DNA from: Treponema vincentii | GTDB taxonomy: Bacteria; Spirochaetota; Spirochaetia; Treponematales; Treponemataceae | Direction of reading: 5' to 3' | NCBI RefSeq assembly: GCF_010365865.1 | Contig: NZ_CP048020.1 | Coordinates: forward strand, 310,001 to 374,000 | Length of the DNA stretch: 64,000 nt | Shown: in pieces, positions 42,869 to 51,730 of the stretch | How positions within the stretch are numbered: the stretch's first letter is position 1 | Layout: every line of letters starts with the position of its first letter | Position numbers and translations under genes: made by a program | The notes under the pieces: generated by a model | The model's input: the letters and a program-made list of their open reading frames with translations, nothing else | Told to the model about the DNA's origin: nothing | The model's database searches: none

Positions 42869-44068
42869 TTATAGTCCGGTGTGGCGGAGTGTTGCCCGCT
42901 TTTCCAGTTCTTCAAGCGTAAGCTGTGGATAGCGTACTTTTGCAAGGAAGATCATTGCGGCGATGATATACGGCTTAAAGCTTGCCTGCTTATAGAGCGG
43001 CACGCGGTAGCGGTCGAACACAGAACCGGCAACTTCACCTTCTTTGCAGCTGACACCGGTGATATCCGCCGGTAAGCAGTGCAGATAGAGCGCTTTACCG
43101 TCTTTGGTCAGCTTCATCATATCTTCGGTGCATTCCCAATCCTTGTGCTTAGCATTTTGAGCAAGCAGCTCTTTTTCGAGCGCTTTGATACCGTCAAAAT
43201 CGCCTGCGCCGTAGAGGTTCGTCCGTTTTTCCATTGCGGTAAAGGGCGCCCAGCTCTTAGGATACACGATATCGGCATCTTTAAACGCTTCTTTCATGCT
43301 GTTGGTCTTGGTAAAGGAACCGCCCGATGCCTTTGCCTGTTTTCTCGCGACTTCTTCAACCTCAGGCATTACTTCATATCCTTCCGGATGTGCAAGTACA
43401 ACGTCCATTCCCAAGCGGGAGAACAGACCGATTGCGCCCTGCGGAACGGAAAGCGGCTTGCCGTAAGAGGGTGAATATGCCCATGTCATCGCGATTTTCT
43501 TACCCTTGAGGTTTTCCAGCCCACCGAACTCGTGGATGATATGGAGGGTATCCGCCATAATCTGAGTGGGGTGGTCGATATCGCACTGCAAGTTAACGAG
43601 GGTCGGGCGCTGTTCGAGCACACCGTCTTTATTGCCTTCGGCAACCGCATTCATAAAAGTGTGCATGTAAGTATTGCCCTTACCGATGTACATATCGTCG
43701 CGGATACCGATAACGTCTGCCATGAACGAAACCATATTAGCGGTTTCACGGACAGTTTCTCCGTGGGCAATTTGAGACTTGCCTTCGTCCAAATCCTGTA
43801 CTTCCAAACCGAGCAGGTTACACGCAGAGGCAAAGCTAAACCGTGTGCGGGTTGAGTTGTCGCGGAACAGCGAAATGCCGAGACCGCTTTCAAAAATCTT
43901 TGTAGAAATGTTTGATTCCCGCAAGGTGCGCAGCGCATCGGCTACCGTCCATGTTGCAAGAATTTCATCGAAGGTCTTTTCCCATGTAAGGAAAAAATCA
44001 TTGTTGTACATTTTCTTAAAGCTCAAGCTATTGAGCTTTGTAATGTACGGATCCATAATCAAGGCCAT
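42869..44068 (-). CDS. ygeW: Knotted carbamoyltransferase YgeW
   Basis: 399 residues, transcarbamoylase superfamily. The carbamoyl-phosphate loop reads FRDNSTRTRFSFASACNLLG (about 68-87), the HPTQIMADTLHIIHEF motif (about 165-180) and the C-terminal LHCLPADITGVSCKEGEVAG are those of YgeW. The YgeW group has an unusual knotted fold, and its substrate is unknown; it is not an ornithine or aspartate transcarbamoylase. Encoded 55 bases after ygeY, as in the E. coli ygeW-ygeX-ygeY-hyuA-ygfK cluster, but ygeX is absent here. Length and motifs appear complete. Confidence 0.92.
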   Translation of the reverse strand: MALIMDPYITKLNSLSFKKMYNNDFFLTWEKTFDEILATWTVADALRTLRESNISTKIFESGLGISLFRDNSTRTRFSFASACNLLGLEVQDLDEGKSQIAHGETVRETANMVSFMADVIGIRDDMYIGKGNTYMHTFMNAVAEGNKDGVLEQRPTLVNLQCDIDHPTQIMADTLHIIHEFGGLENLKGKKIAMTWAYSPSYGKPLSVPQGAIGLFSRLGMDVVLAHPEGYEVMPEVEEVARKQAKASGGSFTKTNSMKEAFKDADIVYPKSWAPFTAMEKRTNLYGAGDFDGIKALEKELLAQNAKHKDWECTEDMMKLTKDGKALYLHCLPADITGVSCKEGEVAGSVFDRYRVPLYKQASFKPYIIAAMIFLAKVRYPQLTLEELEKRATLRHTGL

Positions 44069-44123
44069 AATTACTCCTAATACTATAGAGCATCTCTAAA
44101 ACTCGAAGTTCCGGAGACTCCTT

Positions 44124-45470
44124 TTATAACTTTTCAACGTATATGGACGGCAGTGCGGCATATACGGCAGCGCAGGTTACCAAGTCCTGTTTCCACGTAA
44201 TTTCGTTCGGGGCATGAGCCTGTGCTTCCGCGCCCGGGCCGAAACCGATACAGGGAACTTTATTCCGTCCCATGATGGAAACGCCGTTTGTAGAGAATGT
44301 CCACTTGTCAACGAGCGGGCGTGCTTCGCGCATAGCAAGCTGATCTTTCGGGCCGATACGCTTATCGCCGTATAAATTGTTATACGATTCGATCATCGAA
44401 CGGGCAACAACATGTTCTTTCGGCAATACCCATGTGGGGAAGAAGCATTCGATCGGGTATTGTTCTCCCGTCCACGACGGCCGGTCGTAGTTGTACATCG
44501 AGACCGTTACATCTTTTCCGTATTTTTTGACGGCGGGAAGCTGGCGGATTTCTTCCAAGCATGATTCCCATGTTTCTCCGGCTGTCATACGGCGGTCGAG
44601 CGAAACGGAGCAGGAGTCCGCAACGGCGCAGCGGCTCGGGCTGGTATAGAAAATTTCGGAAACGGTAACGGTTCCGCGTCCGAGGAAGTTTGCTTCTTCC
44701 CATTCCTTGTTGTATTTTTTATCCAGCATTTTGACGAGGCCTTTAATTTCGGTGCCGTCAGCCGCATCGTTTTCATTCAACTTGCGTACTTCCTGCAAAA
44801 TGTCGGACATCTTGTAGATTGCGTTATCGCCGCGCTCCGGTGCGGAACCGTGGCAGGAAACACCTTTAACATCGATGCGGATTTCCATGCGTCCGCGGTG
44901 TCCGCGGTAGATACCGCCGTCAGTCGGTTCGGTAGAAACAACAAAGTCGGGCTTGCAGAGTTTTTCATAACCGGGAACTTTGACGTCTTTTTTCAGGATA
45001 TACTCCCAGCACATACCGTCGCAGTCTTCTTCCTGTACGGAGCCGACTACCATCGCGGTGTATTTATCGTTGAGAAGACCTAAGTCCTTCATCATCTTAC
45101 AGGCATACATTGCAGAGACAACGCCGCCGGTTTGATCGGAAACCCCGCGTCCGCCGATGAATATGTCATCTTCAAATCCTTCGTAGGGGTCGAACTTCCA
45201 GTTGCTGCGGTTACCGATACCGACCGTATCGATATGGCCGTCAAAACAGACAATGTGTGGGCCGGTGCCCATCCATCCCATTACGTTACCGAGCGGATCG
45301 ATCCATGTTTTGTTAAATCCGAGCTCGTCCATTTCCTTTTGGATGCGCTTTGCTTTTTCCCCTTCATGACTACTTTCACTGGGAAGGCGGATGATTTCGC
45401 GCAGAAAGGCGGTCATATCGGCCTTATATCCTTCTGCAGCAGCTTTAATCTTATTAAAATCCAAACTCAT
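44124..45470 (-). CDS. ygeY: YgeY-type M20 family metallohydrolase
   Basis: 448 residues, M20/ArgE-DapE-like zinc hydrolase of the YgeY (selenium/purine-cluster) subgroup. Metal ligands are visible: [12 protein letters not shown] (about 73-84), [11 protein letters not shown] (about 105), QEEDCDG (Glu base about 142), and the terminal His in AQAHAPNE. Start is ATG 45470 directly after AGGAGG; an upstream ATG at 45554 adds 28 residues of implausible sequence. It leads the two-gene ygeY-ygeW unit. Its substrate is unknown in the family; the pairing implies carbamoylated or diamino intermediates. Confidence 0.92.
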   Translation of the reverse strand: MSLDFNKIKAAAEGYKADMTAFLREIIRLPSESSHEGEKAKRIQKEMDELGFNKTWIDPLGNVMGWMGTGPHIVCFDGHIDTVGIGNRSNWKFDPYEGFEDDIFIGGRGVSDQTGGVVSAMYACKMMKDLGLLNDKYTAMVVGSVQEEDCDGMCWEYILKKDVKVPGYEKLCKPDFVVSTEPTDGGIYRGHRGRMEIRIDVKGVSCHGSAPERGDNAIYKMSDILQEVRKLNENDAADGTEIKGLVKMLDKKYNKEWEEANFLGRGTVTVSEIFYTSPSRCAVADSCSVSLDRRMTAGETWESCLEEIRQLPAVKKYGKDVTVSMYNYDRPSWTGEQYPIECFFPTWVLPKEHVVARSMIESYNNLYGDKRIGPKDQLAMREARPLVDKWTFSTNGVSIMGRNKVPCIGFGPGAEAQAHAPNEITWKQDLVTCAAVYAALPSIYVEKL

Positions 45471-45864
45471 GCTTCCTCCTCTATCGTTTTTTCGAGCATT
45501 TTGCTCGATGCGATATTGATATAAACCGGGCTTCCGTAAAAATATATTTAACATATTTATAGAAGGAACCTTAGGTTATTTTAATTATAGAATTGAAAAA
45601 TCCCTCTGTCAAGCATAATCTTCTAAAAATTTTTTAGACATGCTAATTCTTTTTTAGCATTGTAAAGAAGTCAACTGTTAGGTGATTTTGGCAATCTAGA
45701 GGAACAATGAACATTGATGGGGCAAAAGAGAGGAGGGGAGAGCAGAATTAAGTGGAGTGCTATCTTTTGTATGAAACGGGCAAACGCATAAAGGAAATCG
45801 ATGGAATAAAAGTATGAATTTCGGTATTTTTGGGTTAAGTCTATATACAGCAAGGAATAAACTA
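45471..45864. other. 394-bp intergenic region upstream of ygeY
   Basis: AT-rich, holds the ygeY leader and promoter, and on the other side the sequence downstream of tRNA-Val. A small hairpin ATGCTAA...TTTAGCAT lies around 45640-45660. A frame starting inside the tRNA gene and running into this area is a tRNA read-through artefact. No gene seen. Confidence 0.4.
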
Positions 45865-45938
45865 TGGGCGCTGACGGGATCGAACCGCCGACATTTTGGG
45901 TGTAAACCAAACGCTCGTACCAGCTGAGCTAAGCGCCC
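45865..45938 (-). tRNA. tRNA-Val (anticodon TAC)
   Basis: Cloverleaf readable on the minus strand: acceptor GGGCGCT/AGCGCCC, D-arm GCTCAGCTGGTACGAGC, anticodon arm TTTGG-TTTACAC-CCAAA giving anticodon TAC (valine, GUA/GUG), and T-arm with GGTTCGATCC. Discriminator A; CCA is not encoded. It stands alone. Confidence 0.95.
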
Positions 45939-46143
45939 TAATAACAGAAAGGACTATATATAAACCGGATAAAAATGTCAAGCAGGGCACAGAGCTTTGT
46001 CGGGAATTCTTCATTATAAATATTTCAAGGGTTGAACAGCCCCAATGATCCTGCGAGGTTATCGATGTTAGTTAACAGGTACCTCATTCTATCCACGGGG
46101 TTGACTTAATGCCCCGGTGCGGTAACGTGCAATAACGGCAATG

Positions 46144-46902
46144 TTACCACGAGCCGGAAGAACCGCCGCCGCCAAAGTAGCCCCCTCCTCCGCTGAAACC
46201 GCCGCCAAAGCCCCCACTACCGAACCCTCCGCCGCGTCCCGAATAACCGCCTCTTCGTCCTGACGAAAGGAACAGCAACGGCCAGAATAAACCGCCGGGC
46301 ATAAAACGGGAACCGAACAGAAAGATAATAATCAGAAAAATGACGAGTGGCAGCGGAATAGAATCGTCATTCTGCCGGCCGGCTTCTTTTACAGTCTCAC
46401 TAATGAGGCTTTCGTCTTGAAGTGCAAGTCCAGCGAGGTTTTTAACCCCTAACAAGACGCCTTTTCCGTATTCCTGCTGTTTAAAGTAAGGTGCGATGAT
46501 CGAACGGATAATCCTGCTGCTTTGTGCATCGGTGATGCGATCTTCGAGGCCGTATCCCACTTCGATACGCAGCTTACGGTCTTGGACTGCAATTATTAAG
46601 ATAACGCCGCTGTCCTTGCCTTTTTGCCCAATCTGCCATTTTTCCGCGACACGGATGGAATAATCTTCAAGACTTTCGCCTTCCAACGAAGGAATGGTCA
46701 ATACCGCTATCTGTAAATCGCTTTGGCGATCAATACTATATAAATATGCATTTAATTCCTGTGTTTCGCTTGCTGTGAATATATGTGCGTAATCGTTGAC
46801 CGGACCGTTCAGGGGCGGAACGTCAAGCGCAAACAGAAAGACGCTTTGCACACAAAGACAGGCAATAATGATAAACCGAAAAGAATATTTTGAAAATTTC
46901 AT
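46144..46902 (-). CDS. TPM domain protein with Gly-rich tail (YgcG family)
   Basis: 252 residues. Signal peptide (about 1-27, CLCVQSVFLFALD), then the TPM domain (about 28-160: LNGPVNDYAHIFTASETQEL and VLIIAVQDRKLRIEVGYGLE). A membrane helix (about 183-203) and a C-terminal Gly/Ser-rich tail with repeated GGGFG/GGYFGG units complete it. TPM_phosphatase-type proteins are envelope-anchored and have been tied to photosystem repair in plants; the bacterial role is unclear. Ribosome-binding site GGGGA. Lies 16 bases after recX and may be part of the rplM-rpsI-recX unit. Confidence 0.9.
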   Translation of the reverse strand: MKFSKYSFRFIIIACLCVQSVFLFALDVPPLNGPVNDYAHIFTASETQELNAYLYSIDRQSDLQIAVLTIPSLEGESLEDYSIRVAEKWQIGQKGKDSGVILIIAVQDRKLRIEVGYGLEDRITDAQSSRIIRSIIAPYFKQQEYGKGVLLGVKNLAGLALQDESLISETVKEAGRQNDDSIPLPLVIFLIIIFLFGSRFMPGGLFWPLLFLSSGRRGGYSGRGGGFGSGGFGGGFSGGGGYFGGGGSSGSW

Positions 46903-46918
46903 AGCGTCCCCTTTAGTT

Positions 46919-47518
46919 TTATGATGCGGCGGAGGAAAGGCGTGTAAGACATCGTTTGATCATAGAGAATGGGAACCCTTTCCGTTGGAGGGCGCTGTAG
47001 AGCTTTTGCTCGGTATAGCCCTTACGGATAAGGCTTCGTGCTGCTCCTTCGCATACTTCTGCTTCGTCAATCTCTGTAAAAAAATCATTGAGCGCTTGCT
47101 TTGCCGTGTCTGCGGCTACTCCACGTTTACGCAGTTCGGAAAAGAGACGCGCACACCCCTCTTTTTTTGAAAGGCTCCTCGTATGTAAATATGCACCGGC
47201 AAAGCGGGAGTCGTCAAGCGTACCTTCGTCACGTAAATAATCCAACGCAGGCTGATATTCGTTTTTTATATAGCCTTTTTTTTGCAATTTGACTGTCAGT
47301 TGATAAGAGGAATGTTCGGCACGGTTAAGATAGGCGGCAGCTTGTTTTTCAGCTAAGAAACGCCGACCTGCTTGATAGAGATGTTCTGTTTGGGATTCTG
47401 TAAGGATGAGCGGGAGATCATCTATCGCAAGCGGTTCATCAAAGTAACAAAACCGGCTTACGATAGAAACATCCCCGGAGAGTACCAGTTTGACGGTATC
47501 CGAGGATGTATGCTCCAC
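46919..47518 (-). CDS. recX: Regulatory protein RecX
   Basis: About 199 residues; modulator of RecA filament activity. Three-helix RecX repeats are visible: YLNRAEHSSYQLTVKLQKKG, then YLRDEGTLDDSRFAGAYLHT, then LIRKGYTEQKLYSALQRKGF. The frame stays open upstream to 47596 inside rpsI, where a TTG at 47596 or ATG at 47581 would overlap rpsI by about 60 bases. I prefer the GTG at 47518, 16 bases past the rpsI stop, but it has no clear ribosome-binding site, so the start is uncertain. Linked to ribosomal protein genes rather than recA. Confidence 0.85.
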   Translation of the reverse strand: MEHTSSDTVKLVLSGDVSIVSRFCYFDEPLAIDDLPLILTESQTEHLYQAGRRFLAEKQAAAYLNRAEHSSYQLTVKLQKKGYIKNEYQPALDYLRDEGTLDDSRFAGAYLHTRSLSKKEGCARLFSELRKRGVAADTAKQALNDFFTEIDEAEVCEGAARSLIRKGYTEQKLYSALQRKGFPFSMIKRCLTRLSSAAS

Positions 47519-47534
47519 CGCAATAAGGGTAGGA

Positions 47535-47930
47535 TTAACGCTTGCTGAACTGGAAGCGTCGGCGAGCACCGCGTTGGCCATACTTTTTACGTTCAACCAT
47601 TCTGGAATCGCGAGTTAATAAGCCATTCGCTTTAAGTGAGCTGTGGTTAGAGGCATCTACCTGTGCAAGCGCACGGGCAATACCGTGTGAACAAGCGCCT
47701 GCCTGTCCGTTTAAACCGCCGCCATATACGGTAATGATGATATCATAGCGGGTATCGCTGCCGGTAACAAACAAAGGCCGTTTTGCCATTTGAACCTGCT
47801 CGGGAGTGGCAAAGTAGTCGTCCATATTCTTATTGTTGACGGTTACCGAACCTTTTCCTTCGCGGATATAAACCCGTGCTACCGAGGTCTTTCTTCGTCC
47901 TGTTCCTATTCCGATATTTTTCACAACCAT
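47535..47930 (-). CDS. rpsI: 30S ribosomal protein S9
   Basis: 131 residues, near-universal S9. Conserved GTGRRKTSVARVYIREGKGS at the start, GGGLNGQAGACSHGIARAL in the middle and the basic tail RGARRRFQFSKR that reaches the ribosomal P-site. Ribosome-binding site AGGAG before ATG. Follows rplM by 11 bases, the standard L13-S9 pair. Confidence 0.97.
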   Translation of the reverse strand: MVVKNIGIGTGRRKTSVARVYIREGKGSVTVNNKNMDDYFATPEQVQMAKRPLFVTGSDTRYDIIITVYGGGLNGQAGACSHGIARALAQVDASNHSSLKANGLLTRDSRMVERKKYGQRGARRRFQFSKR

Positions 47931-47941
47931 TTCTCCTAAAA

Positions 47942-48370
47942 TTATAACGCTACCGCAACAGGATTTTGTGCCGCATGCGGATGTTCGCTACCTGCATAAA
48001 TTTTTACATTTTTAAGCAGTTTACGTCCGAGTGATCCTTTGGGTAACATACCTTTTACCGCGATATACAACGGTTCGGTCGGTTTTTTGCCGATAAGGGT
48101 ATTGAAATTGACGGACTTGAGTCCTCCGGGAAACCCTGTGTGGTGGTGATACATCTTATCCTTGTCTTTATTCCCCGTAACAGCAACTTTATCGGCATTG
48201 ATAACGATAATATAATCGCCCGATTCCTGATGAGGTGCGTAGAGAGCCTTGTGTTTCCCTCGAGCCATTGCAGCAACTTTTGCTGCAACCCGTCCGAGTG
48301 GCTTTCCTGCAGCGTCGATAACATACCAGCTCCGTGGTATTTCGCGCTCTTTATAAAAAATTGTTTTCAT
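47942..48370 (-). CDS. rplM: 50S ribosomal protein L13
   Basis: 142 residues, full length. [20 protein letters not shown] (about 16-35), [16 protein letters not shown] and [16 protein letters not shown] are family hallmarks, followed by the [10 protein letters not shown] segment. First gene of the rplM-rpsI(-recX) unit. Confidence 0.97.
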   Translation of the reverse strand: MKTIFYKEREIPRSWYVIDAAGKPLGRVAAKVAAMARGKHKALYAPHQESGDYIIVINADKVAVTGNKDKDKMYHHHTGFPGGLKSVNFNTLIGKKPTEPLYIAVKGMLPKGSLGRKLLKNVKIYAGSEHPHAAQNPVAVAL

Positions 48371-48458
48371 TTTCCGTGTACCTTATATGTTTTTATTGCA
48401 GATAATGTGGGTAAAACACTATATCAAAAAAGTAGTTATACAGTCAACCGGTAGAAGT

Positions 48459-48707
48459 TTATTCGGTTTTATTTTCCCCTGCGTTCATTGCAGCCTCTTC
48501 TTTTTTTGCGTCCTGTTTGTCTTTGATATCCGCAATTCCGATGAATACAGCAATTAGTCCGACAAAGGCTGTAAAAATCGGTAGACCGCCGCGCAAAAAG
48601 AGTAGAATATCCTTTCCCCAGCCAAGCCCAAAACCGGCTGTCTCCGGCGGAAGCGCTGCAAAGACTGTAAAGAGAATCATGGCTGCCCCGATAATAAGCG
48701 CAATCAT
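48459..48707 (-). CDS. Small two-helix membrane protein, unknown function
   Basis: 82 residues with two hydrophobic helices (about 3-22 and 41-62) separated by a Gly-rich loop (FGLGWGKDILLFLRGG) and a charged Lys/Glu-rich C-terminus. Strong ribosome-binding site AGGAGG. No family recognised. It lies between tRNA-Arg and rplM on the same strand as both. Confidence 0.7.
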   Translation of the reverse strand: MIALIIGAAMILFTVFAALPPETAGFGLGWGKDILLFLRGGLPIFTAFVGLIAVFIGIADIKDKQDAKKEEAAMNAGENKTE

Positions 48708-48727
48708 ACCAACCTCCTATTAAAGTA

Positions 48728-48801
48728 TGACCCGTACACGATTCGAACGTGCGACCTGCTGCTTAGGAGGCAACCGCTCTATCCACCTGAGCTAACGGAT
48801 C
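48728..48801 (-). tRNA. tRNA-Arg (anticodon CCT)
   Basis: Minus-strand cloverleaf: acceptor GATCCGT/ACGGGTC (one G-T-type mismatch), D-arm GCTCAGGTGGATAGAGC, anticodon arm GTTGC-CTCCTAA-GCAGC with anticodon CCT (arginine, AGG), and T-arm ACGTTCGAATCGTGT. Discriminator A; CCA not encoded. Confidence 0.93.
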
Positions 48802-48923
48802 AAAAGATTATGCTGCTTAGATCGGCATATCAGCTATGCTCTTTAAACAGCCTACATCTTAGTGAGTATAAAAAAAAAAACGGCTTTTTACAAGCCCTCG
48901 CATTATCTCTTTTTCTCCGAAAA

Positions 48924-48952
48924 TTGACATTTAGCTCAAATCGCAGTACATT
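48924..48952 (+). promoter_or_regulatory. Predicted secA promoter, leaderless geometry
   Basis: TTGACA (48924-48929), 17-bp spacer, TACATT (48947-48952), six bases, then ATG of secA at 48959. A better-looking TATAAT (48955-48960) overlaps the ATG itself and is at the wrong distance (25 bp). Confidence 0.55.
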
Positions 48953-48958
48953 GATATA

Positions 48959-51706
48959 ATGATTGCAGATAAAATAATTAAAGCCGTTTTCGGTTCACAG
49001 CATGAACGGGATATTAAAGCTCTCCTTCCCGTTCTTCATCAAATAAATGAAAAAGAAGCATGGGCGCTTGCTCTTGCTCCCGAAGATTTTAAGCAAAAGA
49101 CCGCCGAGTTTAAGGAGCGGTTTGCAAAAGGCGAATCCCTTGATGCCTTTATCCCCGAAGCTTTTGCGCTTGCACGGGAGGCGGCGCGGCGTATTTTACA
49201 TGAGCGTATGTACGACGTGCAGCTCTTAGGTTCGCTGGTTCTTCATTCGGGACGCATCGTCGAAATGAAGACCGGTGAAGGTAAAACCTTGATGAGCATC
49301 GCCGCTTCATACCTCAACAGCCTTTCCGGGAAGGGTGTACACATTGTAACCGTCAACGACTACCTCGCAGAGCGCGATGCCGATTGGATGCGTCCCGTCT
49401 ACGCATACCTCGGAGTTAGTGTCGGCGCAATCCTCTCAAACATGGACAACGCCGCGCGGAAAGCTGCTTACAATGCGGACATTACCTACGGTACCAATAA
49501 CGAATTCGGTTTTGACTATCTGCGCGACAATATGCAACTTACAATAGAAGAAAAAGTGCAGCGCGGCTTTTCCTTCGCGGTTGTGGACGAAATAGACTCC
49601 ATCCTCATCGACGAGGCGCGTACCCCACTCATCATCTCCGGCGCTGCCGAGGATGACACCAAGCGGTATTTCGATGTCGATAAGTTCGTCGATCAGCTTG
49701 AAGAGGTTAAGAAAAATCCCGAAACCGGCGAGTATCCCAATGAGCTGGAAGGGGAAGAGATTATCGGCGACTACACGCTTGACGAAAAAAGCCGCCGCGT
49801 GTCCTTTACCGACGCCGGTATGCTGCACATTCAGGACATTCTGCAAAAACAGGGCTTGATCAACGGCAGTCTCTTTGAAGAAGAGAACTTTGAATATATC
49901 CACTACTTTACGCAGGCAGTACGCGCCCACATCCTCTATCACATCGATGTTGATTATGTTGTAAAAGAAGGGCAGGTGCAGATTGTTGATGAGTTCACGG
50001 GGCGTATTCTTGAAGGACGCCGCTATTCGGACGGCTTGCATCAGGCTATCGAAGCGAAAGAGCATATCCGTATTGCTCAGCGCAACCGTACGATGGCGAC
50101 TATCACTTTTCAGAACTTCTTCCGTATGTACGACAAGCTGTCCGGTATGACCGGTACGGCAGACACCGAAGCGGTTGAATTCAACAAGATTTATTCGCTC
50201 GATGTTGTGGTTATCCCGACCAACTTGCCCGTTATCCGCAAGGACGAACACGACGTGGTCTACCTGAACGAAGCGGAAAAATGGGATGCGCTCTGTAACG
50301 AAATTGCCGAAGCGCATAAACGCGGACAGCCGGTACTGGTCGGTACGGTGTCCATTGAAAAATCGGAAAAACTTTCGGCGCTGCTCACCCGGAAAGGTGT
50401 CCGGCACGAGGTATTGAACGCCAAAAACCACGCACGGGAAGCGCTCATCATCGCGGAAGCGGGCGCAAAAGGTTCTGTTACGATCGCAACCAACATGGCA
50501 GGGCGCGGTACCGACATCAAGCTCGGCGGTAGTCCCGAATTTAGGGCACGCAAGCGGGCAGGCACCGAAGCCGAGCCGGAAGTGTATCAAAAAATATACG
50601 AAGAAGAATACAAGAAGTGGCAGGAAGACTACAAGGAAGTTAAATCGCTTGGCGGTTTGTATGTTATCGGTACCGAACGGCATGAAAGCCGCCGTATCGA
50701 CAATCAGCTGCGCGGTCGTTCGGGGCGGCAGGGCGATCCGGGGCGTTCAAAATTCTTCCTTTCCCTCGATGACGATTTGATGCGACTGTTCGGCGGCGAA
50801 AGTCTCAAGCGGGTAATGACAAAGGTCGGTATGGAACCTGGTGAGCCGATTGAGCATCCGTGGCTTAACAAGAGTATTGAAAAGGCCCAGACCAAGGTTG
50901 AAGAGCGCAACTTCGATATCCGTAAGCACCTCCTTGAATACGATGACGTGCTGAACGAGCAGCGCGGCTTTATCTATGAACAGCGTGATAAGATTTTGCA
51001 AGACGAGCACCTCGTTGAGCGTGTTTACACCACGATAGAAGAATACCTCGATGACGCCTTTGAGCAGTTCAAGCACGGTTCCCGCAAGGAAAAAGCGGAA
51101 GAGCTAAAAGAGCTGCAAGCAAACCTCAAGGCAAAATTCGGCTACATCTTCAGTGATGAGGATACGAAGCTGGCTCAAGCTGGTGATACAAGCGCACTGC
51201 AGCAGAAAATCTACGCTGCGCTCAAAGCGAATATCGAAGAAAAGATTGCGCTCGTCGGTAATGAAAACCTCAATATGTTTATCCGCTATCAGTATTTACA
51301 GGCAATAGATCGTAAATGGCTCGATCACTTGGAAAATCTGGAAGCCCTGCGCGAAGCCGTCTATCTCCGCTCCTACGGTCAGAAAAACCCGCTCACGGAA
51401 TACAAGCTTGAAGGTTTCGACATCTTCTACGCAATGCTCGACGAAATCCGCTTTTCCATTGCCTCTTTACTGGTATTGGTACGGATCAGCACCGAAGAAC
51501 CCTCTTCGCGCACCCCCAACCGCCGCATCCCACAGGGCTCCGCGCACCACAGCTCCATGGGCTCCTTCCATCAGAGCAGCTCCCCGATGGGTTCCAGCAG
51601 CAAGCCGGAAAACGTCCAAGTGGTACGCACTGCGCCTAAAGTCGGCAGAAACGATCCGTGCCCCTGCGGCTCCGGCAAAAAATACAAGCACTGCTGCGGC
51701 AGGTAA
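48959..51706 (+). CDS. secA: Protein translocase ATPase SecA
   Basis: 915 residues; motor of Sec-dependent export. The start MIADKIIKAVFGSQHERDIK is the family N-terminus, fixing ATG 48959. Nucleotide-binding motifs: MKTGEGKT (Walker A, about 101-108), VDEIDSILIDEAR (Walker B) and GRGTDIKLGG. The preprotein cross-linking and scaffold domains are intact, and the C-terminal zinc-binding SecB/ribosome site reads CPCGSGKKYKHCC. A Ser/Pro/Gln-rich linker precedes it. No Shine-Dalgarno precedes the start, unusual for such a highly expressed essential gene; see the leaderless finding. Confidence 0.97.
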   Translation: MIADKIIKAVFGSQHERDIKALLPVLHQINEKEAWALALAPEDFKQKTAEFKERFAKGESLDAFIPEAFALAREAARRILHERMYDVQLLGSLVLHSGRIVEMKTGEGKTLMSIAASYLNSLSGKGVHIVTVNDYLAERDADWMRPVYAYLGVSVGAILSNMDNAARKAAYNADITYGTNNEFGFDYLRDNMQLTIEEKVQRGFSFAVVDEIDSILIDEARTPLIISGAAEDDTKRYFDVDKFVDQLEEVKKNPETGEYPNELEGEEIIGDYTLDEKSRRVSFTDAGMLHIQDILQKQGLINGSLFEEENFEYIHYFTQAVRAHILYHIDVDYVVKEGQVQIVDEFTGRILEGRRYSDGLHQAIEAKEHIRIAQRNRTMATITFQNFFRMYDKLSGMTGTADTEAVEFNKIYSLDVVVIPTNLPVIRKDEHDVVYLNEAEKWDALCNEIAEAHKRGQPVLVGTVSIEKSEKLSALLTRKGVRHEVLNAKNHAREALIIAEAGAKGSVTIATNMAGRGTDIKLGGSPEFRARKRAGTEAEPEVYQKIYEEEYKKWQEDYKEVKSLGGLYVIGTERHESRRIDNQLRGRSGRQGDPGRSKFFLSLDDDLMRLFGGESLKRVMTKVGMEPGEPIEHPWLNKSIEKAQTKVEERNFDIRKHLLEYDDVLNEQRGFIYEQRDKILQDEHLVERVYTTIEEYLDDAFEQFKHGSRKEKAEELKELQANLKAKFGYIFSDEDTKLAQAGDTSALQQKIYAALKANIEEKIALVGNENLNMFIRYQYLQAIDRKWLDHLENLEALREAVYLRSYGQKNPLTEYKLEGFDIFYAMLDEIRFSIASLLVLVRISTEEPSSRTPNRRIPQGSAHHSSMGSFHQSSSPMGSSSKPENVQVVRTAPKVGRNDPCPCGSGKKYKHCCGR

Positions 51707-51730
51707 TGGGTAGTGGGAAGGATACTACCG

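Noticed and set aside
45671-45910. A 79-codon minus-strand frame starting M-V-Y-T-Q-N-V-G-G-S-I-P
   Set aside because: It begins inside tRNA-Val; this N-terminal string is the usual translation of a tRNA 3' half and not a gene.
48955-48960. TATAAT as the secA -10 box
   Set aside because: It overlaps the start codon and lies 25 bp from TTGACA; TACATT at 17 bp fits better.
49436-50683. A 415-codon frame opposite secA
   Set aside because: Long antisense frames are common opposite codon-biased genes; secA is intact and conserved throughout.
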